Notes: a model not told the origin generated them from the sequence alone. A DNA stretch of 45,444 nt from a bacterium (GCA_021777995.1 JAJYCW010000009.1:1-45444), one strand, 5' to 3'; shown: positions 17,161 through 27,457, counted from the stretch's first letter. Made by a program: numbers and translations.

Positions 17161-20100
17161 CTAATCCTCTCCTGCCGTTCCTGAAAGAACGGCCTCCGAT
17201 ACCGGTTCACCGTTTAGATCTCGCGGTACGTTGATACCAGGCTCGTTTTTCTTGATCATATAATAGAGCACTGGAACGACTGGACGCGATAGCAGTGTGG
17301 ATGCGATGGTTCCGCCAATGAGCGCTAGTGCCAATCCCTGGAAAATGGGATCGCTCAATATAACTGACATCCCTACGATGACCGCAGCGCCGGTTAGCAA
17401 CATCGGGCGGAATCGCGTAACCCCTGCGTCAATTACCGCCTGTTCAAGCGGCATTCCCTGGCGGAGGCGCAATTCCGTAAAATCCACCAGGATGATCGAA
17501 TTTCGGACGATGATCCCCGCGCCGGCAATGAAGCCAATCATCGACGTCGCCGTGAAATAGGCGCCAAACAGCGCATGCACCGGCAGGATGCCAATGAGCG
17601 TCAGCGGTATGGGGGCCATGATCACCAGCGGCGTTTTGAAGGACTGGAACCACCCCACTACCAGTATGTAGATGAGCACAAGCACTACGGCGAATGCAAT
17701 GCCAAGGTCCCGGAAGACCTCATAGGTGATCTGCCATTCTCCGTCCCACTTCATTGCAGGCTTTTCAGTGGTGAACGGCGGGCGTATCGATAGAACATTG
17801 AGGTGCCCGCCATCCGGCATGTGCAGCTTGGCGAGCTGCTTGTTCATCGCCAGAATTGCGTAAACCGGGCTCTCCAGCCTGCCCGAAACATCCCCCGTAA
17901 CATAGATGACCGGCATTAGGTCCTTATGATATATGGATATGTCAGGCTGGACATGTTCTACACGCACCAGCTCCGAGAGCGGAACCATAGAGCCGTTAGA
18001 TGCGTGTACGTAGATGGACGCCAGCTGCTCAATACTGCTTCTATCCTTCCGCGCGACACGAACCCGTATGGGGACCTCAGAGCGTGCGGACGGATCGTGT
18101 GCCATGCCTGCCGAAACTCCGGATAGCGCCTCGGCAAGTGTTCTGCTAACGGTTCCCACGTCCACACCGCTAAGGGCGGCCTTGCGGGTGTCCACCACGT
18201 ATTGTACAGTTGCTTGCGGGTCGTCGCGATACCAGTCGACATCCACCACGCCTGGCGTAGTGCTGAACACATGCTTTACCTCTGCGGCCACCTGCGCACG
18301 GATAGCATCAGTTGGGCCATACACCTCTGCGACCAGCGTTTCTAGAACCGGCGGTCCGGGTGGTACCTCCGCAACCTTCAGGCGTACGCCCCATTGCTTG
18401 GCGATTTTAGCGAGTTCTGGCCGTATTCGCTTTACAATTTCGTGGCTTTGCGCACTTCGTTCACCCTTGCCAACAAGGTTCACCTGGATATCAGCCTGAT
18501 AGGGTGCAGACCTAAAGTAGTACTGGCGTACGAGGCCGTTGAAGTTTATGGGGCTGTGCGTACCCACGTACATCTGGTAATTTTTTACTTCAGGGACAGT
18601 CGCAATGAAGTTCGCGAGAGCCCTGGTTGCCGCTGCAGTCTGTTCCAACGTCGTCCCATTCGGCATGTCGACAATCAACTGAAACTCGTTCTTGTTATCG
18701 AACGGCAGCATTTTAACTACCACCGACCGCGTTACGAAAAGGGCGAGCGACGCAATGAGCAGTACCACCATGCCGCCCAGAAATAGCCACCGAACCAGTG
18801 GGCTTTCAAGCAATGGCGTCATCATCCGTATGTAGATACGGGTCATCCAGTCCTGGTGACCTGGCTCAGCGTGCGAAATAGTATCACCTGCAAGGTGTAC
18901 CTCGCGGTGGCTCTCCTCGTGCTCCCCTTTCAGTAGCCTATAGGCAGCCCAAGGTGTTACGATGAAGGCTATTGCGACCGATATCAACATAGCCGCGGAA
19001 GCGCCCACCGGAATTGGCCGCATATAGGGGCCCATTAGGCCGCCGACAAACGCCATGGGCAGAATGGCTGCAATTACGGTGAACGTGGCTAAGAGGGTTG
19101 GGTTTCCTACTTCGTCCACTGCCTGAATGGCTGCCTCAAGTGCCGACCGTTTATCCTGTGGCAAACGGTAGTGCCGTACGATGTTTTCCACCACGACAAT
19201 AGCGTCGTCTACAAGGATGCCGATGGAGAAGATGAGCGCGAACAGAGTGATACGATTTAGTGTGTAGCCATAGAGGTAGAAGATTAGCAGGGTGAGCGCC
19301 AGTGTCACCGGTATGGCCACTGCCACCACTAACGACTCCTTGCGGCCCAGTGTGAAGGCTATCAGTAGTGTTACTGATACCACCGCCACGACCATGTGGA
19401 AGAGAAGGTCATTGGCTTTCTCGCTTGCAGTTTGGCCGTAATTGCGTGTAACCGTAACCGTCACGTCTGCAGGTATGAGGGTACCCTTCAGGCTGTTAAC
19501 CTTCTTGATTACCTCGCTTGCAACCGATATGGCATTTGTACCATGCCGCTTGGCTATAGAGATTGTAACCGCGGGCTGCACGCCGATGATCTTATGGGCA
19601 GCTCCCGGCCCTGCGCCAAACAACACATAATCCACTGCCTCACCGGGCCCCTCGGAAACGTGCGCGACATCCTTTAGGAGCACCGACCTGTTGTTGACGA
19701 CAGCAACCACTATATCCCCGGTCTGTTGAGCATTGCCAAGGAACTGACCGCTTCGTACGGCGATATCGTTGTTGTCGTTGGAGAAGGTACCTGCCTGTTG
19801 CTGCTGGTTTGTGACCTGCAGCGCCTGAACTATCTGATCGGGCGTAAGATTATAAGCGGCCAACTTTGCCGGTTGCAGTATTACGCGTACTTCTCGGGGT
19901 GGACCGCCCGTGATCTCGGTAGACGAGACGTCCTGAACCTGACGAATGGCGACATCGACGCGGTTAGCAATTCGACGAAGTGTGTACGCGTCATAGTGGG
20001 CACTGTGCAGCGTTATACCCAGGATTGGCACATCGTCTATGGATCGCTCTTTAATGAGCGGATGCGATGCGCCCATGGGCATTTCGTCGGCGTGATGTGC

Positions 20101-20466
20101 GAGCTGCTGCTGCAGCTTCACAATGCTCGTTTGTGGGTTAGCGCCCACCTCAAACCGCGCCGTCACGATAGACATGCCGGGCCGGGATACGGAGTAGACA
20201 TACTTGATGCCAGGCATCTCCCAAATCCACTTTTCGATGGGCGTACTCAGCCGTTGCTCCACTTCCTTACTCGTGGAGCCAGGGAGCATTGTGATGACGT
20301 CGATCATGGGAACGCTTATTTGAGGCTCTTCTTCTCGAGGAAGGGCGATTACAGCCAGCAGCCCGAGCAGTAACGAGGCAATAATCAACAGAGGGGTAAG
20401 CTTGGAATTAATAAACTTTGCCGCGATACCCCCTGCAATGCCAGCATGTGGGGTGTTGTTATCCAT
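17161..20466 (-). CDS. RND-family efflux pump, AcrB/CzcA-like inner membrane transporter
   Basis: 1101 residues, a proton-driven RND transporter with the usual 12 helices and two large periplasmic loops. The first helix is near [18 protein letters not shown], followed by PREEEPQI, typical of the subgroup annotated as multidrug RND permeases. The TM4 proton-relay acidic pair is in [34 protein letters not shown] and the C-terminal [20 protein letters not shown] follow. The start overlaps the adaptor gene by 8 bp, so they are cotranslated. No TolC-like gene is nearby, so the outer-membrane channel must be shared. The substrate cannot be read from the sequence. Confidence 0.93.
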   Translation of the reverse strand: MDNNTPHAGIAGGIAAKFINSKLTPLLIIASLLLGLLAVIALPREEEPQISVPMIDVITMLPGSTSKEVEQRLSTPIEKWIWEMPGIKYVYSVSRPGMSIVTARFEVGANPQTSIVKLQQQLAHHADEMPMGASHPLIKERSIDDVPILGITLHSAHYDAYTLRRIANRVDVAIRQVQDVSSTEITGGPPREVRVILQPAKLAAYNLTPDQIVQALQVTNQQQQAGTFSNDNNDIAVRSGQFLGNAQQTGDIVVAVVNNRSVLLKDVAHVSEGPGEAVDYVLFGAGPGAAHKIIGVQPAVTISIAKRHGTNAISVASEVIKKVNSLKGTLIPADVTVTVTRNYGQTASEKANDLLFHMVVAVVSVTLLIAFTLGRKESLVVAVAIPVTLALTLLIFYLYGYTLNRITLFALIFSIGILVDDAIVVVENIVRHYRLPQDKRSALEAAIQAVDEVGNPTLLATFTVIAAILPMAFVGGLMGPYMRPIPVGASAAMLISVAIAFIVTPWAAYRLLKGEHEESHREVHLAGDTISHAEPGHQDWMTRIYIRMMTPLLESPLVRWLFLGGMVVLLIASLALFVTRSVVVKMLPFDNKNEFQLIVDMPNGTTLEQTAAATRALANFIATVPEVKNYQMYVGTHSPINFNGLVRQYYFRSAPYQADIQVNLVGKGERSAQSHEIVKRIRPELAKIAKQWGVRLKVAEVPPGPPVLETLVAEVYGPTDAIRAQVAAEVKHVFSTTPGVVDVDWYRDDPQATVQYVVDTRKAALSGVDVGTVSRTLAEALSGVSAGMAHDPSARSEVPIRVRVARKDRSSIEQLASIYVHASNGSMVPLSELVRVEHVQPDISIYHKDLMPVIYVTGDVSGRLESPVYAILAMNKQLAKLHMPDGGHLNVLSIRPPFTTEKPAMKWDGEWQITYEVFRDLGIAFAVVLVLIYILVVGWFQSFKTPLVIMAPIPLTLIGILPVHALFGAYFTATSMIGFIAGAGIIVRNSIILVDFTELRLRQGMPLEQAVIDAGVTRFRPMLLTGAAVIVGMSVILSDPIFQGLALALIGGTIASTLLSRPVVPVLYYMIKKNEPGINVPRDLNGEPVSEAVLSGTAGED

Positions 20467-21940
20467 TTAAGGTAACCGCCGATCCATCGTGAAGAGACTG
20501 CGCTCCCTGGGTTATAATGCGGTCGCCAGGCTGCAGGCCGGAGAGTATGATGGTGTCTTTACCAACCTGAGAACCTAACGATACGAGGCGCATTACCACT
20601 GACTGGTTATTACCGGTGAGAACAAAGACAGCGTGCATCCCCTGCACATCGGTAATAGCCGCCGTTGGTACTAGCAAACGTTTATCGCTACCCTGCTGAA
20701 GAGTGGTGCGGCCATACATGCCAGACCGAATGCTTGCATTATTGGGGAGCGTAATCTTTACCACAAACGTGTGACTGGATGGGTCGCCCTGCGGTGCGAT
20801 CTCTGTTACTTTGCCCATGAACGATTGGCCCGGAAGTGCGTCTAGTGACACCGGAAGTACCTGGCCCAGCTTGACCAGCGCGACTTGGGCTTGCGGGACG
20901 ACCGCCTCAAGCCGCAACTCGTTACCCTGAACTTCTAGCAACGGAACGCCGGGAGACGCCATGCTGCCTGGATCCGCCAACCGTTGTGTTATAGAGCCAC
21001 TAAAGGGTGCCTTAATTACTGTGTATGCCTGATTAATGTTGGCGCTCTGCAAGGCCGCGGATGCCTGCATTGCCTGCGCGGCAGCACTCTGCACCGCCTG
21101 TCTGCTCACTGCAGCCTGCAACAATCCAGCCTTTGCCTGTGCAAGACCCGCCTGGGCTTGCGCGACTGCGGCTCGTGCCTGATTGACCGCGGTCCGCGCG
21201 GCAGTAATATCTTCTGAACGGCTGCCTTCCTGCGCCATAGAGAGTGCCTGAACGGCAGATTGAAATTGCGCCGTCGCCACAGCATACTGTGTGTGTACCT
21301 GATCGTACTGCTGTGCCGATATTGCTCCTTCGCTGAACAGATCCGCCATGCGCGCGTCATTTGATTTAGCAAGCGCAAGGGCTGCTCTTGCCTGCGCGAC
21401 GTTTTCGGATGCCTGTGCCTTTTCCTGCCGCCGCGGTCCCGCCAGCACAAGGGCTAGCCTGGCCTTCGCCGTTTGGTAAGCCGCCGATGCCTGCGCCTCC
21501 TGGGCCCGGGCTTCAGCCAGCTTAGCGGTACTCATGGCGGAGGTCATGGTGGCAGCGACGGTTGCACTGCGAACGCCAACCTTCGCTGCAGCGAGACCCG
21601 CTGCGGCCTGAACACGAGCGGCGATCATATCGTTGGAGTCGAGCGTTACCAGTATCTCTCCGGGCGTTACTCTGTCACCTTGATGCACGTTAATGGCTAC
21701 CACGCGCGCCATAATCTGTGCGGCGAGCATCGCATCCTCACGCGGCTTTACCACGCCGGTAACAGTGATACCTCTAGAAATACTCGTGTAATCAACTGGG
21801 GCAGCGGTGACGCTGACCGGATTGGACTGCGGTTGCTGTGGGGTCTGCTGCGCTGAATTTTCCGAGTTGCAGCCAGCCGCCAAAACTGCAGCAGTGACGA
21901 GTGGCAGCGCATAAATTGTTAAACGGTTTCGGGTACGCAT
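20459..21940 (-). CDS. RND efflux periplasmic adaptor (membrane fusion lipoprotein)
   Basis: 493 residues. A lipobox VLAAGC with Cys near residue 24 marks a lipoprotein, so it is anchored in the periplasm-facing membrane leaflet. The biotinyl-lipoyl half-motif ([26 protein letters not shown]) is followed by an unusually long Ala/Gln-rich helical hairpin, about residues 110-290. The second lipoyl half ([19 protein letters not shown]), a beta-barrel and a membrane-proximal domain complete it. The long coiled coil makes it larger than the common 380-residue adaptors. AAGGAG lies 9 nt before the ATG. It is the first gene of the operon with the RND pump. Confidence 0.92.
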   Translation of the reverse strand: MRTRNRLTIYALPLVTAAVLAAGCNSENSAQQTPQQPQSNPVSVTAAPVDYTSISRGITVTGVVKPREDAMLAAQIMARVVAINVHQGDRVTPGEILVTLDSNDMIAARVQAAAGLAAAKVGVRSATVAATMTSAMSTAKLAEARAQEAQASAAYQTAKARLALVLAGPRRQEKAQASENVAQARAALALAKSNDARMADLFSEGAISAQQYDQVHTQYAVATAQFQSAVQALSMAQEGSRSEDITAARTAVNQARAAVAQAQAGLAQAKAGLLQAAVSRQAVQSAAAQAMQASAALQSANINQAYTVIKAPFSGSITQRLADPGSMASPGVPLLEVQGNELRLEAVVPQAQVALVKLGQVLPVSLDALPGQSFMGKVTEIAPQGDPSSHTFVVKITLPNNASIRSGMYGRTTLQQGSDKRLLVPTAAITDVQGMHAVFVLTGNNQSVVMRLVSLGSQVGKDTIILSGLQPGDRIITQGAQSLHDGSAVTLNG

Positions 21941-21972
21941 TAAGCGTGTCTCCTTGTCAACATACTGTGACT

Positions 21973-21996
21973 TAACACTATAGTTATAACACTATA
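21973..21996. promoter_or_regulatory. Direct repeat over the efflux promoter -10 (candidate operator)
   Basis: TAACACTATA occurs at 21973-21982 and again at 21987-21996, a 10-bp direct repeat with 14-bp period. It spans the -10 hexamer and start site. The centre TATAGTTATA adds local symmetry. This is a plausible repressor site for the efflux operon, but no regulator gene lies nearby. Confidence 0.5.
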
Positions 21997-22011
21997 TCGT
22001 ATTATTGTCAA
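21983..22011 (-). promoter_or_regulatory. Promoter of the RND efflux operon
   Basis: Minus-strand TTGACA (22011-22006), a 17-bp spacer, then TATAAC (21988-21983), matching 11 of 12 consensus bases. The start of transcription is expected near 21976, about 36 nt before the adaptor ATG. Confidence 0.8.
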
Positions 22012-22541
22012 GTTCCGTTCCAATAAGCAGATGGACCGTAAGGCTCTCCACGGTAAATCCGCATTGAACACTTCGATTAGCTGCGAATCACTCCTCCAGC
22101 AGCAGGAAATAAGCAGGCTCGTAGACCAAAGTGACCCAAAGGAAGCTGGCGCACCTGGTAATGCAGAATAACGGTGTGGATCCCAAGGCAGATTGTTTTG
22201 AATGGGTAAGCAATCTGGGCCAAGTTCGAAGCTCAGTGTAGTACGGTTATGACTACATTTCAGTCGGGCATCGGCACGTCGCCGTGTGAACAGGTGGCGT
22301 ATGATGAAACGTAGATAGTACCGGTGTACATTGGGGGACGCGCGATGCAAAGAGCAAGCTGAGCTGCCAACTGACGGTGCCTACGTTGCGCTACCGCTCA
22401 TTTCAGCGCGCCATACGGCCGATGTGGTAAGTTCGCGCGAAGCGGTTGCAGTTGCTCAAATGAGTAGGTTTGCGCCGTGCGCGCTACTCTGGTGTGTCAA
22501 TAGTGTCACACCAACCATACGTTACATACTGATGTTACAGC
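22012..22541. other. Long intergenic region upstream of efflux and rpoZ genes
   Basis: About 530 bp with no supportable gene. Open frames here (minus strand to 22350, plus strand 22331-22597) run through the promoters at either side and lack ribosome sites. Base composition is mixed. GTTACA-like words recur near 22520-22540 just upstream of the rpoZ promoter. I see no tRNA or transposon relic. Confidence 0.4.
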
Positions 22542-22571
22542 TTGACAAAACTACATTAAAAACCGCACAAT
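22542..22571 (+). promoter_or_regulatory. Candidate promoter of rpoZ
   Basis: TTGACA at 22542-22547, an 18-bp spacer, then CACAAT at 22566-22571. The -35 is perfect and the -10 matches 4 of 6. The start of transcription would fall near 22578, about 27 nt before the first rpoZ ATG. Confidence 0.5.
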
Positions 22572-22604
22572 ACACTCTGCGAATAGATTTTTTCTAAGGA
22601 GCGA

Positions 22605-23039
22605 ATGCTGCCGATGTCAATTTACCCCTCACCGGATAAGCTCGACGAGCGAAACAAGTACGAACTTGTCATACTGGCTGCGAAGCGCGCCAGGCAGATT
22701 AAAGACGGGGCTCGCGTACTGATTGAAACCCATTCGGCGAACCCGCTCTCTCGCGCACTCGAAGAGCTTGCTGACGGCGCCATCATTCCTAAGATGGGTG
22801 AGGACATCAGCCTGCACAAGGCTGCGCTGCGCCCCACAGAGCCTACGCTGGAAGATATCATCAGCGCCGGGCCAATCGTGGATATTCATGGTGATGCGGA
22901 TTTCGCAGACATGGATCTAGATGGACTGCCGATGGACGATTTCCTTTCCAACCTGGAGGATGAATCGTCTGATGAAGACAGTGACGATCTGCTCGCTTCC
23001 GACGAAGAAGAGGTTATCGGCGAAGGCGACGACGAATAG
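22605..23039 (+). CDS. rpoZ: RNA polymerase omega subunit with acidic C-terminal extension
   Basis: 144 residues. The omega core matches residues 1-75: SPDKLDERNKYELVILAAKRARQI, then GANPLS-like SANPLSRALEELADG. Omega helps assemble beta-prime into RNA polymerase. Ordinary omega is about 70-95 residues; here residues 85-144 add a tail dominated by Asp and Glu (DLDGLPMDDFLSNLEDESSD and onward) ending GEGDDE. The tail is predicted disordered. AAGGAG lies 3 nt before the ATG at 22605 and 12 nt before the ATG at 22614 (MSIYPSPDKL), so either could be used. It is transcribed alone and followed by a terminator. Confidence 0.85.
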   Translation: MLPMSIYPSPDKLDERNKYELVILAAKRARQIKDGARVLIETHSANPLSRALEELADGAIIPKMGEDISLHKAALRPTEPTLEDIISAGPIVDIHGDADFADMDLDGLPMDDFLSNLEDESSDEDSDDLLASDEEEVIGEGDDE

Positions 23040-23061
23040 GCCCCGATTCACGCTTAGTGGC

Positions 23062-23097
23062 TTTGCTGTGAGCCCGCTACTCGGGCCTCACAGCAAA
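23062..23097 (+). terminator. Terminator after rpoZ
   Basis: Long stem TTTGCTGTGAG-CCCG/CGGGCCTCACAGCAAA with one bulged base and a short loop, 22 bp after the rpoZ stop. The following bases (CGCTTTCCGGGTTT) give only broken T-runs. Confidence 0.55.
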
Positions 23098-23176
23098 CGC
23101 TTTCCGGGTTTGCAGCATTTGATAAACTGCATCGAACTCGAACATTTCTTGATCTAATGGGAGCACAATTAGCGAA

Positions 23177-24298
23177 ATGCCGGTAGAACCGCGCGATTTT
23201 TATGAAATTCTTGGAGTGCAGCGAAACGCAAGCGCCGACGAGATAAAGCGTTCCTATCGCAATCTCGCTCGAAAGTACCACCCGGACGTTAATCCTGACC
23301 CAGAAGCGGCAGAAAAGTTTAAAGAGATTCAGTCTGCATATGACATTTTAGGGGATCAGCAGAAACGCGAGCGGTATGACCAGTATGGTATGGCTGCGTT
23401 TTCGGGATCTGGTGCAGAAGCGGGCAGTCCATTTGGTGCAGGATTTCCGTTTTCTGATCTTTTCGATCTGTTTGGACAGGCAACCTCCACTCGAAATCCT
23501 TCGGCGCCGGCGCGGGGAGACGATCTGCGGTATGACCTTGAGCTAACCCTTGAAGAAGTTGCCGAAGGGGTTAGTAAAACCATCACCTATCCTCATATGG
23601 AAAAGTGCGAGGTTTGCAGTGGGAGCGGTGCGCGTGCTGGCACCGACCCCGAAACATGTCCGCAATGTCGTGGTACCGGCCAGGTGCGTTTCACTCAGAA
23701 TACGCTCCTGGGTACGTTTCAGTCTGTGCAGCCATGTGGTCGTTGCCGTGGAACCGGCAAAATCATTGCAAACCCATGCCAATCGTGTAATGGCGGCGGC
23801 AGGGTGCGCAAGCAGCGCGAGCGAACCGTGTCTATACCTGCCGGTGTTGAAACAGGTACCAGGCTAAGGGTGAGTGGCGAGGGCGATGCCGGCGAACGCG
23901 GCGGTCCATCAGGCGACCTCTATGTTTTCCTCTATGTTAAGGACCATGACACCTTTGTTCGCGAAGGACTCGACATCGGTTGTGAGGTTGCTGTAAGTAT
24001 ATTTCGAGCTACGCTGGGTGGCACAATCACTGTGCCAATTATAGGCGGCACGGAAGAGCTGAAAATTGAACCAGGAACACAACCGGGGCAGATCTACACG
24101 CTCAAGGGTAAAGGGCTTCCTGAGGTGCATGGCAGGGGGCGCGGTAACCAGCAGGTTGTAATTAAAGTGCAAGTGCCTACCAAGCTTTCGGCCGAGCAAC
24201 GGCAGGCAGTGGAGCAGTTAGCGGCAAGTTTTGGTGATAAAGTGGAAGAGCACTCCGAAAAGACGGGCATTTTTGGGCGAGTATTTGGAAAGCACTGA
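23177..24298 (+). CDS. dnaJ: Chaperone DnaJ (Hsp40, type I)
   Basis: 373 residues with full type I architecture. The J-domain (1-70) has HPD at 35-37. A G/F-rich linker ([16 protein letters not shown]) follows. Four zinc-finger repeats are present: [24 protein letters not shown] and CQSCNGGG. Beta-sandwich substrate-binding domains then extend to the end. It stimulates DnaK ATPase and delivers unfolded clients. dnaK, grpE and hrcA are not adjacent. The ribosome site is weak (GGGAG about 13 nt upstream). prmA begins 9 bp after its stop, so they form an operon with rsmE. Confidence 0.96.
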   Translation: MPVEPRDFYEILGVQRNASADEIKRSYRNLARKYHPDVNPDPEAAEKFKEIQSAYDILGDQQKRERYDQYGMAAFSGSGAEAGSPFGAGFPFSDLFDLFGQATSTRNPSAPARGDDLRYDLELTLEEVAEGVSKTITYPHMEKCEVCSGSGARAGTDPETCPQCRGTGQVRFTQNTLLGTFQSVQPCGRCRGTGKIIANPCQSCNGGGRVRKQRERTVSIPAGVETGTRLRVSGEGDAGERGGPSGDLYVFLYVKDHDTFVREGLDIGCEVAVSIFRATLGGTITVPIIGGTEELKIEPGTQPGQIYTLKGKGLPEVHGRGRGNQQVVIKVQVPTKLSAEQRQAVEQLAASFGDKVEEHSEKTGIFGRVFGKH

Positions 24299-24307
24299 GC
24301 AAATTTA

Positions 24308-25249
24308 ATGAAATGGTTTGAAATAGCAGTGAACTGCCCACCGGCCTCGACCGAAGCTGTTAGCCAGGCACTTTTAGGCAAGGGTTGCGGCGGCGTTATG
24401 ATGACCGGCACAGATCCCGTTCGGGTGTCGTGCAGCTTCCCGGACGACGAGGAATTTGAGAAGAAGCTAGGCGAACTCTCCGAGCACTTTTCTCATCTGG
24501 AGGAGTGGGGCCTGCCAGGTCTGCTAGGAGAAATAGCGGTTCGGCAGTTAGATGAAGAGGATTGGGCTAACGCCTGGAAGAAGTATTTCAAGAGTGTACG
24601 GCCAGGGTCAAGGGTTGTTATTGCTCCAACATGGGAGGCCTATGAACCTCTGGACGGGGAGGTGGTGCTCTCACTAGATCCTGGAATGGCTTTTGGAACC
24701 GGCGGACATCCCACAACGAGGCTATGCCTGCAGACACTGGAGGATCTCGTTGTGCCCGGAGTTACTGTTGCGGACATTGGTACAGGCAGCGGCATTCTTG
24801 CTATTGCCGCGGCGCTACTGGGTGCTGAGCGAGTAGTTGCAACCGATAGCGATTTGCTGCCCCGTCGGGTTGCTGCCGAGAACATTGCCAACAACAGTGT
24901 TGAGGACCGCGTTGTGGTCTTGCATCCCAACGAATTTTATGAAACGGTAGGGAATGCAGATATCGTGGTGATGAATATCGTGGCGAACACCATTCTCCAG
25001 CTTCTCCCGCAAGCCGCGAAAATTGTAAAGCAGGGTGGGTGGTTTATCGCCTCGGGAGTCGTTGAGGATCATAGAAGCCTCATGGTTGAGGCGCTTCATG
25101 CCGCTGGATTTAGTGAAATTAGCATTAAAGAGGAAGATATCTGGATTTGCCTGGCCGGGCGGCGCACCAGTGACGAACCGGATATCACGGCTCTCGAGCG
25201 GTTATGGTCCACCCTGCCTCCTCTGGGTGGAGCCTGGGCGCAGGCGTGA
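24308..25249 (+). CDS. prmA: Ribosomal protein L11 methyltransferase
   Basis: PrmA, 313 residues, trimethylates ribosomal protein L11 using S-adenosylmethionine. The N-terminal L11-recognition domain (MKWFEIAVNCP, 1-75) precedes the catalytic core. WANAWKKYFKSVRPGSRVVIAPTW and DPGMAFGTGGHPTTRLCL are family signatures. The SAM loop is VADIGTGSGILAIAA and the later MNIVANTI corresponds to the catalytic-side motif. The C-terminal 30 residues extend past the methyltransferase fold. The stop overlaps the GTG start of rsmE by 4 bp. dnaJ-prmA-rsmE linkage is common in bacteria. Confidence 0.95.
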   Translation: MKWFEIAVNCPPASTEAVSQALLGKGCGGVMMTGTDPVRVSCSFPDDEEFEKKLGELSEHFSHLEEWGLPGLLGEIAVRQLDEEDWANAWKKYFKSVRPGSRVVIAPTWEAYEPLDGEVVLSLDPGMAFGTGGHPTTRLCLQTLEDLVVPGVTVADIGTGSGILAIAAALLGAERVVATDSDLLPRRVAAENIANNSVEDRVVVLHPNEFYETVGNADIVVMNIVANTILQLLPQAAKIVKQGGWFIASGVVEDHRSLMVEALHAAGFSEISIKEEDIWICLAGRRTSDEPDITALERLWSTLPPLGGAWAQA

Positions 25250-25983
25250 GGACCACACGTCTATTCGTCACCATAGCTGAACTGGAAGCAGATCGGCTTG
25301 ATCTGCGCGGTTCAAACTACCGGCATCTGGTGAAGGTACTAAGGGTGGAGGTGGGCAGCAAGGCTCTCTTGCTCGATAATACCGGCAGGGCCCGGGAAGC
25401 AACTGTGGTTGCAGTTTCTTCCAACGAGGTGACCCTGGAGAATAACGGCTACGTCGAACTTGATACCGAACCGAAGGTTGATGTAACTATCCTGCAGTCC
25501 ATTGGTCGGGGCGACCGCTTCGATGAGGTTCTACAGCATTGTACCGAAGCAGGTGCGACCCGATTTGTTCCCCTGGTGAGCAGGCGAAGTATGGTGGATA
25601 TTCCTCCTGAGCGCGTGCCGGACCGAGTAGAGAGATGGCGCAAGATTGTTCGCGGTGCCGCTGAACAGAGCATGCGCACGCGGCTGCCGGAGGTCACTGG
25701 CCCTATGCCTCTGGACATTGCGCTGCAGCAGGAGGTTCGTGGAGAATTCCTCATCCTGCATACTGTTGGCAGTCGCAAAGCAATTGGCGACGTAGAGGTT
25801 ACCAATGGTGGTTCGGTCACCCTGGCAGTGGGGCCCGAAGGCGGCTGGTCTGGCGACGAGGTTGAGCTTGCGATTGAGGCGGGCGCAACGCCGGTGACCC
25901 TTGGGCCGCGCGTGCTGCGTACAGAAACCGCTGCCCTGGTGGCCGTAACACAAATTCTATTTCAACTTGATCGGAGACGCTGA
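25246..25983 (+). CDS. rsmE: 16S rRNA (uracil-1498-N3)-methyltransferase RsmE
   Basis: RsmE, 245 residues from a GTG at 25246, is a SPOUT-class methyltransferase that modifies U1498 of 16S rRNA. The N-terminal PUA-like region carries YRHLVKVLRVEVGS. The knotted SAM site is at LAVGPEGGWSGDEVELA and LGPRVLRTETAALVAV. The GTG overlaps the prmA stop (GTGA) and gives the expected short N-terminus (RTTRLFVT); an ATG at 25204 would add 14 atypical residues that are simply prmA read in another frame. A TPR-like gene begins 1 bp after the stop. Confidence 0.94.
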   Translation: MRTTRLFVTIAELEADRLDLRGSNYRHLVKVLRVEVGSKALLLDNTGRAREATVVAVSSNEVTLENNGYVELDTEPKVDVTILQSIGRGDRFDEVLQHCTEAGATRFVPLVSRRSMVDIPPERVPDRVERWRKIVRGAAEQSMRTRLPEVTGPMPLDIALQQEVRGEFLILHTVGSRKAIGDVEVTNGGSVTLAVGPEGGWSGDEVELAIEAGATPVTLGPRVLRTETAALVAVTQILFQLDRRR

Positions 25984-25984
25984 T

Positions 25985-27457
25985 ATGCGCATATTAGGTC
26001 CGGACGGGCAACCGCTCAATAGTGGTCCTCAGCCCAGTGATGAGATTAAGCAGGCCGTTGCGCAGGCAATAGAACTGGCGAACAGCGGAAACTTGGAGCC
26101 TGCGCTTCAACAGATGGCGCTCGTGTTTCAGCAAGATGTGGTATCCGATCTCGTGATTGATACAACACTTCAGCTGATTACTGCGATGAGCGAGATGAAT
26201 GGCAGTGCTCAGCCTGTTGCTCCATCGGAGGGTGATGAACCCCTTCCGCCTACCGAGCTCGAACTCTTTCAGGCACTTCAGGCAGATAGAGAAAACCCCG
26301 TAATCTATTACAATCTTGGTAACCGCTTCCACCAGTTGGGCCAACCTGCCATGGCAAGGCCGTTCATGATAAGATGCCGCGAACTGTTGCTGGCCATGCA
26401 ACCGGATGACCTGCAGCAAGCTCCGCCTGAGTATTTGCAGCTTAGGCAGGCTGCGGATGTTGATTTCGCCCAGGTTCTCATGGATACCGGAGATTACGGC
26501 GCGGCTCTCGACGCATTCCATGCGCTTAACGATACTTACGGCGGTTTACCCATATGGTTGTTGCTTGAGATGGCTGAGTGTTATGCACTCACCTGCCAGC
26601 TTGACGAAGCGGATACGGTCTATGATCTGGCCTCGCCGGAGTCAGCTGCAGCCTTTCCAGGAATGGATGAGGTTCGGGAGGAAGTTGGTGACCTTCTCGC
26701 CAGGGCACGAGACTTTGAGGACCTTTCAAAGCTTGGTTTGCGCGGATGGCATTATGTACAGACGCGCTCACTCCTTATGGAGACGAATCCAGATGAAAAC
26801 GTGCCTGGAGAGCGTTTTGTCTTCTGGCAGCCCAGCGAAGAAGATGTCGCCTGGGTGGTTGGTATGACCGCTGCCTATCTGGATCAACGAGGTCTTGCGC
26901 CAGACACTATTCTGTGGCTTGGCGATTCCGGGGAACCCCTTGCACGCCTTTTTGCTCATTGGTGGGAGGTCGCTCCGGAGGCGGTAAGGCCATACCAGTC
27001 TGGTGACAACAGTGATACAGGTGAGCGTCTTGCGCTGCTGTGTCTTGCCCACTCATACGATATACCTAACCAGGAGGTGCTAACGGAGCTCGCAATCGCG
27101 AACCCGGATCTCATCCTCTTTGCACTAGACCTGCATTGGACCGACCGCCAGTTCATCACTCCTGATATCGCTGGCTTTATGACACAGATATGCAACCTGC
27201 CCTGGGAAGCTAGACTGCAGATGGAGTCCGCCGAGGCACAGCCGGTTGCGATTGAGGAGACTCGCGACCCAGAAACGATCGCGTCTGAGATCGCTGCTCA
27301 ATTTGGCGCGGCAGAAGATTTTGATGCGGCCGCGAAGGAGATAATTGAGGAGATGGAGCAGTGCAGTGACCTCATTCTCGATCATCGCGACGGAACACTC
27401 AATCGTAAGCCTCTTCCAATGCACTCCCCTATAAAGAGCCCTAAATTCGGGGTATAG
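25985..27457 (+). CDS. TPR-like repeat protein of unknown function
   Basis: 490 residues, not recognised. It opens MRILGPDGQPL and then has a helical region. Segments resembling tetratricopeptide repeats occur near residues 100-135 (VIYYNLGNRFHQLGQPAMAR) and 160-215 (DTGDYGAALDAFHALNDTYG, then EMAECYALTCQLDEADTVYD). The middle, around 300-330, has WLGDSGEPLARLFAHWW, which is not TPR-like. The C-terminus is acidic and helical. No signal peptide, so cytosolic. GGAG lies 9 nt before the ATG at 25985 inside rsmE, giving tight coupling to the dnaJ-prmA-rsmE operon. A scaffold or assembly role is plausible but unproven. Confidence 0.8.
   Translation: MRILGPDGQPLNSGPQPSDEIKQAVAQAIELANSGNLEPALQQMALVFQQDVVSDLVIDTTLQLITAMSEMNGSAQPVAPSEGDEPLPPTELELFQALQADRENPVIYYNLGNRFHQLGQPAMARPFMIRCRELLLAMQPDDLQQAPPEYLQLRQAADVDFAQVLMDTGDYGAALDAFHALNDTYGGLPIWLLLEMAECYALTCQLDEADTVYDLASPESAAAFPGMDEVREEVGDLLARARDFEDLSKLGLRGWHYVQTRSLLMETNPDENVPGERFVFWQPSEEDVAWVVGMTAAYLDQRGLAPDTILWLGDSGEPLARLFAHWWEVAPEAVRPYQSGDNSDTGERLALLCLAHSYDIPNQEVLTELAIANPDLILFALDLHWTDRQFITPDIAGFMTQICNLPWEARLQMESAEAQPVAIEETRDPETIASEIAAQFGAAEDFDAAAKEIIEEMEQCSDLILDHRDGTLNRKPLPMHSPIKSPKFGV

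Noticed and set aside
19726-20373. 215-codon plus-strand frame inside the RND pump
   Set aside because: The overlapping minus-strand pump is fully supported by conserved helices and motifs; this frame has no ribosome site or recognisable domain.
22031-22171. 46-codon plus-strand ORF in the gap upstream of rpoZ
   Set aside because: Composition is protein-like, but there is no ribosome site or promoter and it begins just behind the divergent efflux promoter. I left it out of the gene list.
21940-22350. 136-codon minus-strand frame upstream of the efflux adaptor
   Set aside because: It runs through the efflux promoter and start site, has no ribosome site, and its translation looks random.
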